Assembly (NCBI GenBank): GCA_017306415.1
Contig: JAFKIL010000002.1
Coordinates: 248,001-312,000, forward strand
Source of the DNA: Microbacterium sp.
GTDB lineage: Bacteria; Actinomycetota; Actinomycetes; Actinomycetales; Microbacteriaceae
Direction of reading: 5' to 3'
Length of the DNA stretch: 64,000 nucleotides
Shown: piece after piece, positions 46,216 to 54,410 of the stretch
How the letters are laid out: each line of letters starts with the position of its first letter
How positions within the stretch are numbered: position 1 is the stretch's first letter
Notes under the pieces: model-generated
The model's input: the letters and a program-made list of their open reading frames with translations, nothing else
The model's database searches: none
What the model was told of the DNA's origin: nothing
Program-made: the position numbers and the translations under genes

Positions 46216-47035
46216 CCGGCACCGTCCTCTCGGGGCTTTCCTCGGTCTCCGTCGCGTCGAGACGGGTCATGCGGAGGTCACCGCGCCGCGCCATCCAGAC
46301 GAGGCGCGCCAGCACGAGCGGGATCGTCACCATCAGGAACAGCTGCGGTCGCGTGAACCCCAGCCATGCCACATCGTTCCCGCGGACGAACTCGATGAAG
46401 AAGCGGAAGACGCCGTACGTGGCGATGTACAGCGTGAGCGTCTCGCCCGCCGCGATGGGCCGATGGCGCAACCAGAACCACAGCAGGATGAACGCGACGA
46501 CATGGAACGCGATCTCGTACACGAAGCTCGGGTGCAGGGGCACCCCCGCGAGCGAGCCCACCCGCGCCGCCGTCGCGGGATCCAGCACGATGCCCCAGGA
46601 CGTCTCCGTCGGCGTGCCCGGGCGCTCCGTCAAGAGGCAGCCGATCCGGCCGATCGCCATCGCGAGCGCGACCGCCGGCGCGAACAGATCGCCGGTGCGG
46701 AGGGGGTAGCGCGCGATCCGCTTGGCGACATGCACACCGAGCCAGGCGCCGACGAGCGCCGACAGCATCGACGCGTTGCCGTAGGCGAGCTGATCGACGA
46801 GGCTCAGATTCTTGGTGGGGTCGAGGTGCTGAGCCCACGTGCCGAGGCGTGAGAGGAGGGCGGCACCGGCGAGGGCGCCCAGCACGATGTACGGGATGCG
46901 CGGATCACGGACGCCCCGCCGCCGCTTCTCGATGAGGAACACGACACCGGCCGCGACGAGGCCGAGCGCGACGAAGACCGAGTGCGTGCCAAGCGGCGGG
47001 AGCCACGGCACGAGGTCCTGCAGCGTGGGGAACAC
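46196..47035 (-). CDS. Divergent Lgt-like prolipoprotein diacylglyceryl transferase
   Basis: A 279-residue polytopic membrane protein of the Lgt superfamily, about seven helices. The canonical Lgt signature GRxGNFxNxE is replaced by GRIGCLLTERPG (about 149-160). The substrate-loop segment HPSFVYE resembles canonical HPTQLYE, and a late arginine region FFIEFVRGND is present. Canonical Lgt uses phosphatidylglycerol to modify lipoprotein cysteines. The altered motif and the position beside a Tes-type radical-SAM gene suggest a specialised lipid substrate. GTG start. Confidence 0.85.
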   Translation of the reverse strand: MFPTLQDLVPWLPPLGTHSVFVALGLVAAGVVFLIEKRRRGVRDPRIPYIVLGALAGAALLSRLGTWAQHLDPTKNLSLVDQLAYGNASMLSALVGAWLGVHVAKRIARYPLRTGDLFAPAVALAMAIGRIGCLLTERPGTPTETSWGIVLDPATAARVGSLAGVPLHPSFVYEIAFHVVAFILLWFWLRHRPIAAGETLTLYIATYGVFRFFIEFVRGNDVAWLGFTRPQLFLMVTIPLVLARLVWMARRGDLRMTRLDATETEESPERTVPDEQHAR

Positions 47036-47038
47036 GGC

Positions 47039-47356
47039 TCAGCCCAGCACTCGCATCCAGAGCACGACCCAGAACGGGACGGCGGCGGCCGCCAGTACAG
47101 CGACGACCGAGAGGTAGACGAGGACGTTTCGGGTGGCGCCGAGCTTGCAACGCGAACGCAGCAGACCCGCGCGCCGTGCGCGTGCGTACCCGGCGATCGC
47201 GACGATCGCGAACCCGAGCACCGCGATCGGTCCGAGGAGGCACGCGATGACGGCGATCGTCGTGAACACGCACAGCCGCAGCGGATCGAACGGTGCGACC
47301 GGGTCGCCGACGGACTCGTCCCGCTGATTGAGATGGGCGTAATCGGCGGCGCTCAC
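47039..47356 (-). CDS. Small two-helix membrane protein
   Basis: A 105-residue protein with hydrophobic helices at about 29-54 and 79-101 and a basic loop between. It is unrecognised. Its GTG start overlaps the stop of the radical-SAM gene by 4 nt (GTGA), showing translational coupling, and it ends 3 nt before the Lgt-like gene. It may be a membrane partner of the operon. The longer open frame upstream is a shadow of the radical-SAM gene. Confidence 0.75.
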   Translation of the reverse strand: MSAADYAHLNQRDESVGDPVAPFDPLRLCVFTTIAVIACLLGPIAVLGFAIVAIAGYARARRAGLLRSRCKLGATRNVLVYLSVVAVLAAAAVPFWVVLWMRVLG

Positions 47357-48948
47357 GACGCCACCGTCACGGGGATCTGTCGCCGCCCGCCGGTGGCCGT
47401 GGAGATGCGCGTGCGCGAGAGCGGTGCCCACGCCTGAACGGCGCAGAACGGCGCGCACTGGTGCGCATCCGTCGACTCGTTCACCGTCGCGACGTGCACG
47501 CAGCACTGCGTGAGGCGCTCCTCGATCATCGTGTTGATGTCCATGAACGGCTTGATCGTGACGCGAAGGACGCGGTCGGCGAGCATCCGTCGCAGACGCT
47601 GGTGCTGTCCGGGCAGCCGGGAGGCGGCGAGGGTCGCCAGCGTGCCGATCCCGAGATCGCAGTTCAGGCAGATGTCGCGCCAGATGTCGCTCATCGATGG
47701 ATGCGAGAGCGACGACTGCTCGCTCAGGAGGTCGAGCAGCGAGTTCTTCACGACGCCGCGGATCGCGGCGTTGACATTCGAGTCGGCGATCCGGTTCGCC
47801 AGGAGGTCGGGGTTGAGGTCGAGGAACTCCTTCAGCCGCTCGTGTCCGATCAGACCGACGAGGGACTTCCACTCGTCGGCGTCGTCTTTGAGGAAGTACC
47901 CGACCGAGCAGCAGTGCGGATGGCTGCAGGGCAGAGCGGTGAGGTCGCGCCACGTGATCAGGTCGTCGGTCTGCGGGCCGAGCCTGGCCAGCACCCCCGT
48001 GTGCGTGAGGCGGTCGTCCGGATCGATGCCGGCCGACCGACCCGAGCCGAACACGGGCTGGACGGTGACACCCCCGACGTACGGCGTCGCCATGGCGCGG
48101 CGGATCACGGCGCCGATCTCGCCGTCGTTCACGCCGAGAGCGGCGGTCATGGTCAACGTCGTGAAGACGCCCGCCTCCGACAGCCGGGCGATCGCGCGCT
48201 CCTTGAACCGGCGGATGTCGGCACCGCGATGGTAGGCGGATGCCTCGGCCGACTCTCCGTCGTACTGCAGGTAGACCTCGACGCGCTCCCGATGTCGCTT
48301 GAGCGTCTCGACGAGGCCGTCGTCCTGCGCGATGCGCAGTCCGTTGGAATTGAGCAGGATGCGGACGATCGGACGGGCGACCAGGTGCTCGAGGAGCTGC
48401 TCGAGCCACGGGTACAGGGTCGGTTCCCCGCCGGAGAGCATCAGCACGTCGATGCGGTCGTTCTCCTTCGCCAGGCGCGCGTCGACCGAGGCGAGCACCT
48501 CCGCGAGGGGCGCGATCGCCGATGCGGCCGGGCCGGACTCCGCGAAGCACGTGGGGCAACGCAGGTTGCAGTGGTCGGTGAGGTCTTCGAGCAGGATGCA
48601 CGTGTGCTGAGTCTGCATCTGCGGGAGGCCGTCCTCATAGGCTGACGGCACCGGCTTGAAGTTGCCGGCGGTGTCGGGTCCGTGCACCTTCGTCGGTGCC
48701 GTCCACTGCTCCAGATACGCGAGGAGCTCGGCCGACTCGTCGTACAGCGTGCGGACGAGGCCGTGGTCCGGGCAGCCGCGCTCCAGCCACACGACGCCGT
48801 CCCGATCGGCGAGCCACCCCGACAGGCGCCGGACCTCCGAGAGCGGACGCTCCGGGTCCTCCTCGTGGCAGCGGGGGCAGAAGGCGTTCACGTAGCGGTG
48901 GATGCGATAGTCGCGCAACGGCATCCCGGTTCCGGCGGCGGGCGTCAT
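47353..48948 (-). CDS. Radical-SAM protein of the Tes (tetraether lipid synthase-like) family
   Basis: A 531-residue radical-SAM enzyme. The N-terminus has a cysteine cluster CPRCH (24-28) and GCPDHG (58-63). The radical-SAM cluster motif is CNLRCPTC (Cys127, Cys131, Cys134), with the SAM-binding GGE at 173-175. Additional cysteines lie at CSHPHCCSVGY, ICLNCD, LTQCCVHV and APFCAVQAW. This pattern matches the COG1964/MJ0619 family, in which the archaeal enzyme Tes joins lipid tails by C-C bonds. The extra cysteines could bind further Fe-S clusters, as in Tes. The substrate here is unknown; a membrane lipid is inferred from the Lgt-like neighbour. Confidence 0.85.
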   Translation of the reverse strand: MTPAAGTGMPLRDYRIHRYVNAFCPRCHEEDPERPLSEVRRLSGWLADRDGVVWLERGCPDHGLVRTLYDESAELLAYLEQWTAPTKVHGPDTAGNFKPVPSAYEDGLPQMQTQHTCILLEDLTDHCNLRCPTCFAESGPAASAIAPLAEVLASVDARLAKENDRIDVLMLSGGEPTLYPWLEQLLEHLVARPIVRILLNSNGLRIAQDDGLVETLKRHRERVEVYLQYDGESAEASAYHRGADIRRFKERAIARLSEAGVFTTLTMTAALGVNDGEIGAVIRRAMATPYVGGVTVQPVFGSGRSAGIDPDDRLTHTGVLARLGPQTDDLITWRDLTALPCSHPHCCSVGYFLKDDADEWKSLVGLIGHERLKEFLDLNPDLLANRIADSNVNAAIRGVVKNSLLDLLSEQSSLSHPSMSDIWRDICLNCDLGIGTLATLAASRLPGQHQRLRRMLADRVLRVTIKPFMDINTMIEERLTQCCVHVATVNESTDAHQCAPFCAVQAWAPLSRTRISTATGGRRQIPVTVAS

Positions 48949-48995
48949 GCGCTCACCCTATCCGGGGCGCTCGCGGTGCCACCGGGGTCTCCGAG

Positions 48996-49220
48996 TCAGT
49001 TGGGGACAACCGGCGGATCGACCGTCCGACCGGCGAGGATGTGCCATCCCAGCCACCACCAGATCACGACGATCGCGACCCGGATGACTCGATCGGCCAT
49101 GAGCCGGTCGAACATCGCGGTGACGGTCGCCGCCGGATAGCGGCGGCCGATCACCCACCCTGTGACCGCCAGCGCGGCGCCGCACAGCACGAAACAGGAC
49201 ACGCTGACGAAGAAGATCAC
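48996..49220 (-). CDS. DUF6186-like small membrane protein
   Basis: A 74-residue protein with two hydrophobic helices (about 2-24 and 48-63) and the segment WWWLGWHILAG, resembling DUF6186 proteins. The GTG start overlaps the stop of the upstream gene (GTGA). It precedes the radical-SAM gene by 47 nt. Confidence 0.7.
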   Translation of the reverse strand: MIFFVSVSCFVLCGAALAVTGWVIGRRYPAATVTAMFDRLMADRVIRVAIVVIWWWLGWHILAGRTVDPPVVPN

Positions 49221-49858
49221 GGTCGCCTCCCGCGTCGCACGAGGAACACGCCGGCAACGACCCAGGCGGCGATGAAGAGAACGCGCCCGGGGAGGCTCGA
49301 CACGAGCGGGTCGACGAGGTCGCTGAGCGCGAACCACTGCAGGCGCGGCTCGACTCGTCCGAGGATGAACTGGAGGAGCTCCCACAGGCAGCCCGCGACG
49401 AGGATGACGCTCCACGCGATCGCGAGACGCTGCAGACCGCGGGACCAGGGCGCCGCGGGCGGACCGTCCGGCTGCGACCATGCCAGGGCCAGCGCGGTCA
49501 CGCCGGCCGCGATCACGACGGCGGCCATCCATCCTCCGTGTCTCGGCGCGACGCACATCGCCGCACCGAACACGGCGGCGCTGGCGATCAGCCGACGCAG
49601 CCTCGGCCGCACGCGCGAGCGGAAGCGCGGCATCAGCCCTGCGGCGTCCGCGCCGAGAGCCAGGACGACGACGAGGAAGACGGAGGAGTCGAACCACTGC
49701 GCGCGCACGACCTGCACGATGCCGATGGCCAGGAGGATCGCGAGCCAGGCCGCCTCGGACCAGCGCAGACCGCGGCGGCGCCCTGGCGAGACGCCGGTGT
49801 CACCCGCATCCGCAGCGGCATCCCGGTGCGTGCCACCGGCCTCCTCGCGCGGATCCAT
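49217..49858 (-). CDS. Multi-helix membrane protein, first gene of the Tes-like operon
   Basis: A 213-residue protein with about six hydrophobic helices after a charged N-terminus of ~35 residues. It is unrecognised. A strong GGAGGGAGGATGGG leader precedes the ATG at 49858. It is the first gene of the leftward run to 45733 and is coupled by a 4-nt overlap to the DUF6186-like gene. Confidence 0.72.
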   Translation of the reverse strand: MDPREEAGGTHRDAAADAGDTGVSPGRRRGLRWSEAAWLAILLAIGIVQVVRAQWFDSSVFLVVVLALGADAAGLMPRFRSRVRPRLRRLIASAAVFGAAMCVAPRHGGWMAAVVIAAGVTALALAWSQPDGPPAAPWSRGLQRLAIAWSVILVAGCLWELLQFILGRVEPRLQWFALSDLVDPLVSSLPGRVLFIAAWVVAGVFLVRRGRRP

Positions 49859-49964
49859 CCCATCCTCCCTCCCGCACTCTAGCCACGTCGGGACCGGTGC
49901 GGGCGGTGCGGCGCCGGAGCCGCCGTTGCGGGGGGACGCACGACGCGGGCCATAAGGTGAAGGG

Positions 49965-50393
49965 ATGGATATGCGGGTCGCAGCCTACGCCGTGATCGTC
50001 GACGACGATCAGCGCATCCTGCTCTCGCACTGGATCGAGGGCCGTCGTCCCGCATGGACCATGCCCGGTGGCGGACTGGAACCGGGGGAAGACCCCGAGC
50101 GAGCGGTGAAGCGCGAGGTGCGGGAGGAGACCGGGTACCGCGCCCAGGTGGGTGAGCTGCTCGGGATCCACTCCCGTGTGATCCCGCCGGGTCGGCGCAT
50201 CCCCGACGGCGCGACGGAGCCGTTGCACACCCTGCGGATCGTCTATCGCGCCACCATCGTGGGCGGTCGGCTGCGCAACGAGATCGACGGGTCGACGGAC
50301 CGCGCCGACTGGTTCCCGCTCGCGACCGTGCGTTCGCTCCAGCGCGTGCGTCTCGTCGACATCGCGCTCCGGCTGGCGAAGGTCTCCTACTGA
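49965..50393 (+). CDS. Nudix hydrolase
   Basis: A 142-residue pyrophosphohydrolase. The Nudix box is complete: GGGLEPGEDPERAVKREVRE followed by ETG (about 37-59). Substrates of this family are nucleoside diphosphates linked to another moiety; the specific one is not evident. Divergent from the Tes-like operon. Confidence 0.93.
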   Translation: MDMRVAAYAVIVDDDQRILLSHWIEGRRPAWTMPGGGLEPGEDPERAVKREVREETGYRAQVGELLGIHSRVIPPGRRIPDGATEPLHTLRIVYRATIVGGRLRNEIDGSTDRADWFPLATVRSLQRVRLVDIALRLAKVSY

Positions 50394-50409
50394 CCGAGAT
50401 CCCGCGCCG

Positions 50410-50892
50410 TCAGGCGTCCGCGTCCATCGGCTGAGAGATGTCGGCGACGACGGCGTCGTAGGCGGAGATGAGCGCGTCCGCGTCGACGAACAGGCTGAAG
50501 CCGTGCGCGCCGGCACCCATCGCCACACGCCGGCCCACGATCGCGGTGTCGGCGAACACCGGCCAGTCGTTCGTGCTCCCGATCGGGACGATCGTCCCGC
50601 GCTCGTAGCCCGTCGCCTCCAGCGCGCGCTGCTGATCGGGGAGCTGCAGGCGATTCACGCCCACGACCGTGCGCAGCTTGGGCCACGAGATCGAGCGGTC
50701 CCCGGGGACCAGGGCGAACAGATACGTGTCGTCGCTCCGCTTGACCACGAGCGTCTTGACGATGTCCGCCGGTTCCAGGCCGAGGAGGCCCGCGGCCTCC
50801 GCAAGGTTGCGGGCGGCGGGCCGCTCGCGGATCTCCACGTCGAGACCTCGAGCGGATGCGGCAGCCCGCACCCGCTCCGTGGGGTCGGTCAC
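50410..50892 (-). CDS. YbaK/EbsC-type aminoacyl-tRNA deacylase
   Basis: A 160-residue protein of the YbaK/prolyl-tRNA-editing fold, with the conserved IVKTLVVKR stretch (about 43-51) and the GAHGFSLFVDAD loop. Family members hydrolyse mischarged Cys- or Ala-tRNAs. The GTG at 50892 overlaps the previous gene's stop (GTGA). Confidence 0.88.
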   Translation of the reverse strand: MTDPTERVRAAASARGLDVEIRERPAARNLAEAAGLLGLEPADIVKTLVVKRSDDTYLFALVPGDRSISWPKLRTVVGVNRLQLPDQQRALEATGYERGTIVPIGSTNDWPVFADTAIVGRRVAMGAGAHGFSLFVDADALISAYDAVVADISQPMDADA

Positions 50893-51464
50893 GCGTCGGG
50901 TGCGCGCAGCGGGTCGTCCGCGACCCACAGCTCGTCGTCCGCGCGCAGCGTCTGCCACGCGGCGTACAGGACGCCGACGGCCGCGGCGACGCCGAGGAGG
51001 ATCGCGATCACCCCGCCCGCGCCGATGCCCTTGCGCTTCGGCTCGACGGCGGCGGCGAACGAGCGCGTCGCGCTCTTGCCGTACTTCTTCGCGTTCTTCG
51101 CGAGGGTGGCGGCCGCCGGCAGCGAGAGACCGCGGTCCGCGGCCAGCTTCGCGCGCGTGTCGTTCGCGGCGTCCCACACGGAGAGCGCGCCGCCCACGAC
51201 GGCACCGGCGGCGGGAACGAGCCGGTCGTTGAGGACGTGCTGGGAGTACTTCACTCCCTTGTCGACGTACGGGGCCGCGTACTTCTCGTAATTGGCCTGC
51301 ACCTGGGGCACGACCTGCTCACGGCTGTAGTGGCCGAGCTGCCTGCCCGCCTCGCGGGCGACACTGGTCGCTTCACCGACCAGCACCTGCTGGGAAGCCC
51401 AGAGCTTGTTCGCCTGATCCTGCAGTCGGCGGAGTTCCTTCTTGCGCTTGCGGCTGAGACTCAC
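50889..51464 (-). CDS. Hypothetical protein with a single membrane helix
   Basis: A 191-residue protein with a strongly basic N-terminus (SLSRKRKKELRRLQ), a helical central region and one hydrophobic helix near the C-terminus (about 153-173). No family is recognised. The GTG at 51464 is chosen for its GGGAGGGC site 8 nt upstream; a longer frame to 51623 would run over the divergent cyclophilin promoter. Coupled to the YbaK gene. Confidence 0.75.
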   Translation of the reverse strand: MSLSRKRKKELRRLQDQANKLWASQQVLVGEATSVAREAGRQLGHYSREQVVPQVQANYEKYAAPYVDKGVKYSQHVLNDRLVPAAGAVVGGALSVWDAANDTRAKLAADRGLSLPAAATLAKNAKKYGKSATRSFAAAVEPKRKGIGAGGVIAILLGVAAAVGVLYAAWQTLRADDELWVADDPLRAPDA

Positions 51465-51564
51465 GGGGGTGCCCTCCCTGTAGATGGGGATAGTGTGCCT
51501 CCCCATCTTGCCAGACGCGGTCGGCGGCGGGCGTGGATGCCCAGAACTCTGAAAGAATGTCCGC

Positions 51565-52122
51565 ATGCCCACGCACACCGCTGTCGCCACCCTGCACACG
51601 AACCACGGCGACGTCGTCGTCAACCTGTACGGGGATCACGCGCCCCGGACCGTCGAGAACTTCATCGGACTCGCGAACGGCACGGGCGCGTGGACCGATC
51701 CCGCAACCGGCAAGCCGGGTGAAGGTGCGCTCTACGAGGGCGTCATCTTCCACCGCATCATCCCCGGGTTCATGATCCAGGGCGGCGATCCGCTCGGTCA
51801 GGGCACCGGCGGCCCGGGCTACACCTTCAACGACGAGATCCACCCCGAGCTGACGTTCGGTGCGCCGTACATCCTCGCGATGGCGAACGCCGGTCTCCGC
51901 CGCAACGCCATCACCGGCGCGGTCGAGGGCACCAACGGCTCGCAGTTCTTCATCACCACCGACCCCACCCCCTGGCTCCAGGGCAAGCACACGATCTTCG
52001 GCGAGGTCGCCGACGACGCGTCGCGCGCGGTCGTGGACGAGATCGCCTCCGTTCCGACCGGAGCCGGCGACCGCCCGATCGACCCGGTCGTCATCGAGTC
52101 CATCGACGTCGCGGCGGTCTGA
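51565..52122 (+). CDS. Cyclophilin-type peptidyl-prolyl isomerase
   Basis: A 185-residue cyclophilin. It has the family motifs FHRIIPGFMIQGGDP, GTNGSQFFITTDPTPWL and GKHTIFGEV. No signal peptide, so it is likely cytosolic. It is in the usual actinobacterial position upstream of a rhomboid gene. Confidence 0.96.
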   Translation: MPTHTAVATLHTNHGDVVVNLYGDHAPRTVENFIGLANGTGAWTDPATGKPGEGALYEGVIFHRIIPGFMIQGGDPLGQGTGGPGYTFNDEIHPELTFGAPYILAMANAGLRRNAITGAVEGTNGSQFFITTDPTPWLQGKHTIFGEVADDASRAVVDEIASVPTGAGDRPIDPVVIESIDVAAV

Positions 52123-52142
52123 CCCGGCCGCAGGCCACCCCC

Positions 52143-53048
52143 ATGACCTCGGCCGCCTTCGCGGGCAACCGCGACAACTTCTGCTATCGGCATCCCGACC
52201 GGCAGAGCTTCGTGCTGTGCCAGCGGTGCCTGCGGACGATCTGCCCCGAGTGCCAGACACCGGCGGCCGTGGGGGTCATCTGCCCGGAATGCCTCGCCGA
52301 GCAGCGCGGCGCCGCGTCGCCCGCCCAGCGCACGGCCGAGCGGCGATGGGGACGGCAGCGCTCCGGCACGGTCGCGGCGGCCTACGACACGCGTCCGCTG
52401 ATGACCTACGGGATCATCGCGGTGACCGTGGTCGCCTACCTGATCGAGTGGGCGACGGGCAGTCTCCAGGGATGGTTCGCCAACCTCCTGGCCTTCAACA
52501 GCGTCTTCGTCGACCCGGTCCACGGGGCTTTCGAGCCGTGGCGCCTGCTCACCGTGCTGCTCATCCACTCGAGCATCCTGCACATCGGCCTGAACATGCT
52601 CGCCCTCTGGATGATCGGGCGCAGCCTGGAGCCCCTCGTGGGACGCTGGCGCTTCCTCGTGCTCTACCTGATCGCGGGGCTGGGCGGATCCGTCGCCGTC
52701 GCCCTCATCGCTCCGGGCACCTGGGTGGTCGGGGCGTCGGGAGCGATCTTCGGCCTGTTCGGGGCGCTACTCGTGATCGGTCGCCATATCGGCGCGGACA
52801 TCGCGGGCATCGCGATCGTCATCGGCATCAACCTGGCGTTCCCCTTCGTGGTGGCCCTGCTCTCCGGCGGGAGCTCCGGGATCTCCTGGCAGGCGCACGT
52901 GGGCGGACTGATCACGGGTGCGGCCGTCGGCCTTGTCTACGCGCGCACCCGGAGCGTACGCAGGAGAGGGCTGCAGATCGGCCTGCTCATCGCCGTGACG
53001 GTCGTGCTGCTGGCCCTGCTCGCCGTGCCCGTGCTGGTGTACCGATAG
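52143..53048 (+). CDS. Rhomboid-family intramembrane serine protease with zinc-finger N-terminus
   Basis: A 301-residue polytopic protease. The N-terminal ~55 residues carry eight Cys/His-rich zinc-type ligands (CYRHP, CQRC, CPEC, CPEC). A membrane core of six or more helices follows. Catalytic Ser199 lies in GASGAIFG and His252 in WQAHVGG; Asn151 (HIGLNML) is the conserved oxyanion residue. Substrates are unknown. Starts 20 nt after the cyclophilin gene. Confidence 0.93.
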   Translation: MTSAAFAGNRDNFCYRHPDRQSFVLCQRCLRTICPECQTPAAVGVICPECLAEQRGAASPAQRTAERRWGRQRSGTVAAAYDTRPLMTYGIIAVTVVAYLIEWATGSLQGWFANLLAFNSVFVDPVHGAFEPWRLLTVLLIHSSILHIGLNMLALWMIGRSLEPLVGRWRFLVLYLIAGLGGSVAVALIAPGTWVVGASGAIFGLFGALLVIGRHIGADIAGIAIVIGINLAFPFVVALLSGGSSGISWQAHVGGLITGAAVGLVYARTRSVRRRGLQIGLLIAVTVVLLALLAVPVLVYR

Positions 53049-53058
53049 TTATCCACAG

Positions 53059-53082
53059 ATTCATCCCCACCTGGGGATGAAT
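53059..53082. terminator. Bidirectional hairpin between rhomboid and crgA genes
   Basis: ATTCATCCCC (53059-53068) pairs perfectly with GGGGATGAAT (53073-53082) around ACCT. It lies between convergent genes. A DnaA-box sequence TTATCCACA (53049-53057) adjoins it. Confidence 0.6.
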
Positions 53083-53119
53083 CACACGCGTGTAATTCCC
53101 TCTGTGGGGAGGTGCGAAC

Positions 53120-53356
53120 TCAGCGCCAGCGTGTGGTCATCAGGAAGCCGACGAAGGCGATGCCGAACCCGATGATGAGGTTCCACGCGCCGATGCCGGG
53201 GATCGGGAACTGCTGCGTGCTGAGGTAGAAGACGAGCACCCAGACCAGGCCGACGAGCATGAGGCCGATCATGATCGGCTTGAACCACACGGGGTTGGGC
53301 GCCGCTTCGCCTTCGCTGCGCTCCGTGACGGTGTCGTCCTTGCCAGATCGTGCCAT
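53120..53356 (-). CDS. crgA: Cell division protein CrgA
   Basis: A 78-residue division regulator with two membrane helices (about 26-46 and 57-75), ending TTRWR. CrgA helps recruit peptidoglycan synthases to the septum in actinobacteria. It is convergent with the rhomboid gene, close to the pknB/rodA block. Confidence 0.95.
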   Translation of the reverse strand: MARSGKDDTVTERSEGEAAPNPVWFKPIMIGLMLVGLVWVLVFYLSTQQFPIPGIGAWNLIIGFGIAFVGFLMTTRWR

Positions 53357-53478
53357 GCAAGCATTCTAGGCGGAGGGCGCGCCCGCACCGCACCCCGAAT
53401 CGAGCGCACTGCCAGGCGGGGCATAGGTGCGATCGCTAGAATCGCCGTGTAAGGGGTTCGACTGCGGCTGGGGGGCCG

Positions 53479-54249
53479 ATGGGGCAGGATTCAGCGGTGA
53501 CGCGCGAGCGCACGCGACCGCGGCGACGCGTGACGTTGTTCGGCGTGCTCGGAGAGCTCCTGATCACGGTGGGCGCGATCACGCTGCTCTTCGTCGCCTG
53601 GCAGCTCTGGATCGGCGACTGGATCATCGGCGCGCAGAACAACGCGGCCGGTCAGTCCCAGTCGCAGCAGTGGGAGAAGAGCTACGGCGGCGACGCGACG
53701 GGCTCTCCCTCGCCGTCGTCGACGCCGACCCCCGCGGCCACGACGGCACCGCCCGCGATGGCTCAGCCGGCGAACGCCCAGGTGTTCGGCGTCATGCACA
53801 TCCCGCGCTTCGGCTCGGACTACGCGGTCAAGATCGCCGGCGGCGTGACCCGCGCGGGGACTCTGGACCCGATCGGCATCGGGCACTATCCCGGAGCGCC
53901 GATGCCCGGCGCCGTCGGCAACGTCGCGCTCGCTGCCCACCGGACCACGTTCGGCAAGCCGTTCAACCGCATCGCCGACCTGCACATCGGCGACGCCATC
54001 GTGATCGAGACCCCGCAGGGTTGGTACACCTACCGGTTCCGTACGCTGGAGTACGTGAAGCCCGACGCCGTCGATGTGCTCCTGCCCGTGCCGCAGGAGT
54101 CCGGCCTCTCCGCCGACGGCCGGTACCTCACCATGACCAGCTGCAGCCCGATGTACTCGAAGGCCGAGCGCATCGTCGCCTACAGCTCCTTCGAGTCGTT
54201 CACCCCTCGTGCGGCCGGTGCGCCGGCGTCCCTCGCGGCGGTGAGCTGA
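53479..54249 (+). CDS. Class E sortase
   Basis: A 256-residue sortase. An N-terminal membrane helix (about 22-44), a Ser/Thr/Pro linker (75-95) and a catalytic domain follow. His154 is in AAHRTT, Cys222 in TMTSC and Arg231 in ERIVAY, all class E-like. Class E sortases usually anchor LAxTG-type proteins as the housekeeping sortase of actinobacteria. It overlaps the next small gene by 1 nt. Confidence 0.93.
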   Translation: MGQDSAVTRERTRPRRRVTLFGVLGELLITVGAITLLFVAWQLWIGDWIIGAQNNAAGQSQSQQWEKSYGGDATGSPSPSSTPTPAATTAPPAMAQPANAQVFGVMHIPRFGSDYAVKIAGGVTRAGTLDPIGIGHYPGAPMPGAVGNVALAAHRTTFGKPFNRIADLHIGDAIVIETPQGWYTYRFRTLEYVKPDAVDVLLPVPQESGLSADGRYLTMTSCSPMYSKAERIVAYSSFESFTPRAAGAPASLAAVS

Positions 54250-54410
54250 TGTACGCGGCGCTGTGGCGTGTGCTTCCGGGTCCGTGGTGGGTGCGGGTCG
54301 TCATCCTCCTCGTGCTCGCGGCCGCAATCGTGTACGCGCTCTTCTTCTTCGTGTTCCCATGGGTGAGCGCGATCATCGACCCGCAGGACGTGACGGTCGG
54401 CGGGCAGTGA
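54249..54410 (+). CDS. 53-residue membrane peptide between sortase and pabA
   Basis: A single hydrophobic helix (about 16-40) with tryptophans near its ends. Its ATG overlaps the sortase stop (TGATG), and its TGA is overlapped by the GTG of the next gene. The tight coupling on both sides argues that it is a real translated gene. Function is unknown. Confidence 0.78.
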   Translation: MYAALWRVLPGPWWVRVVILLVLAAAIVYALFFFVFPWVSAIIDPQDVTVGGQ

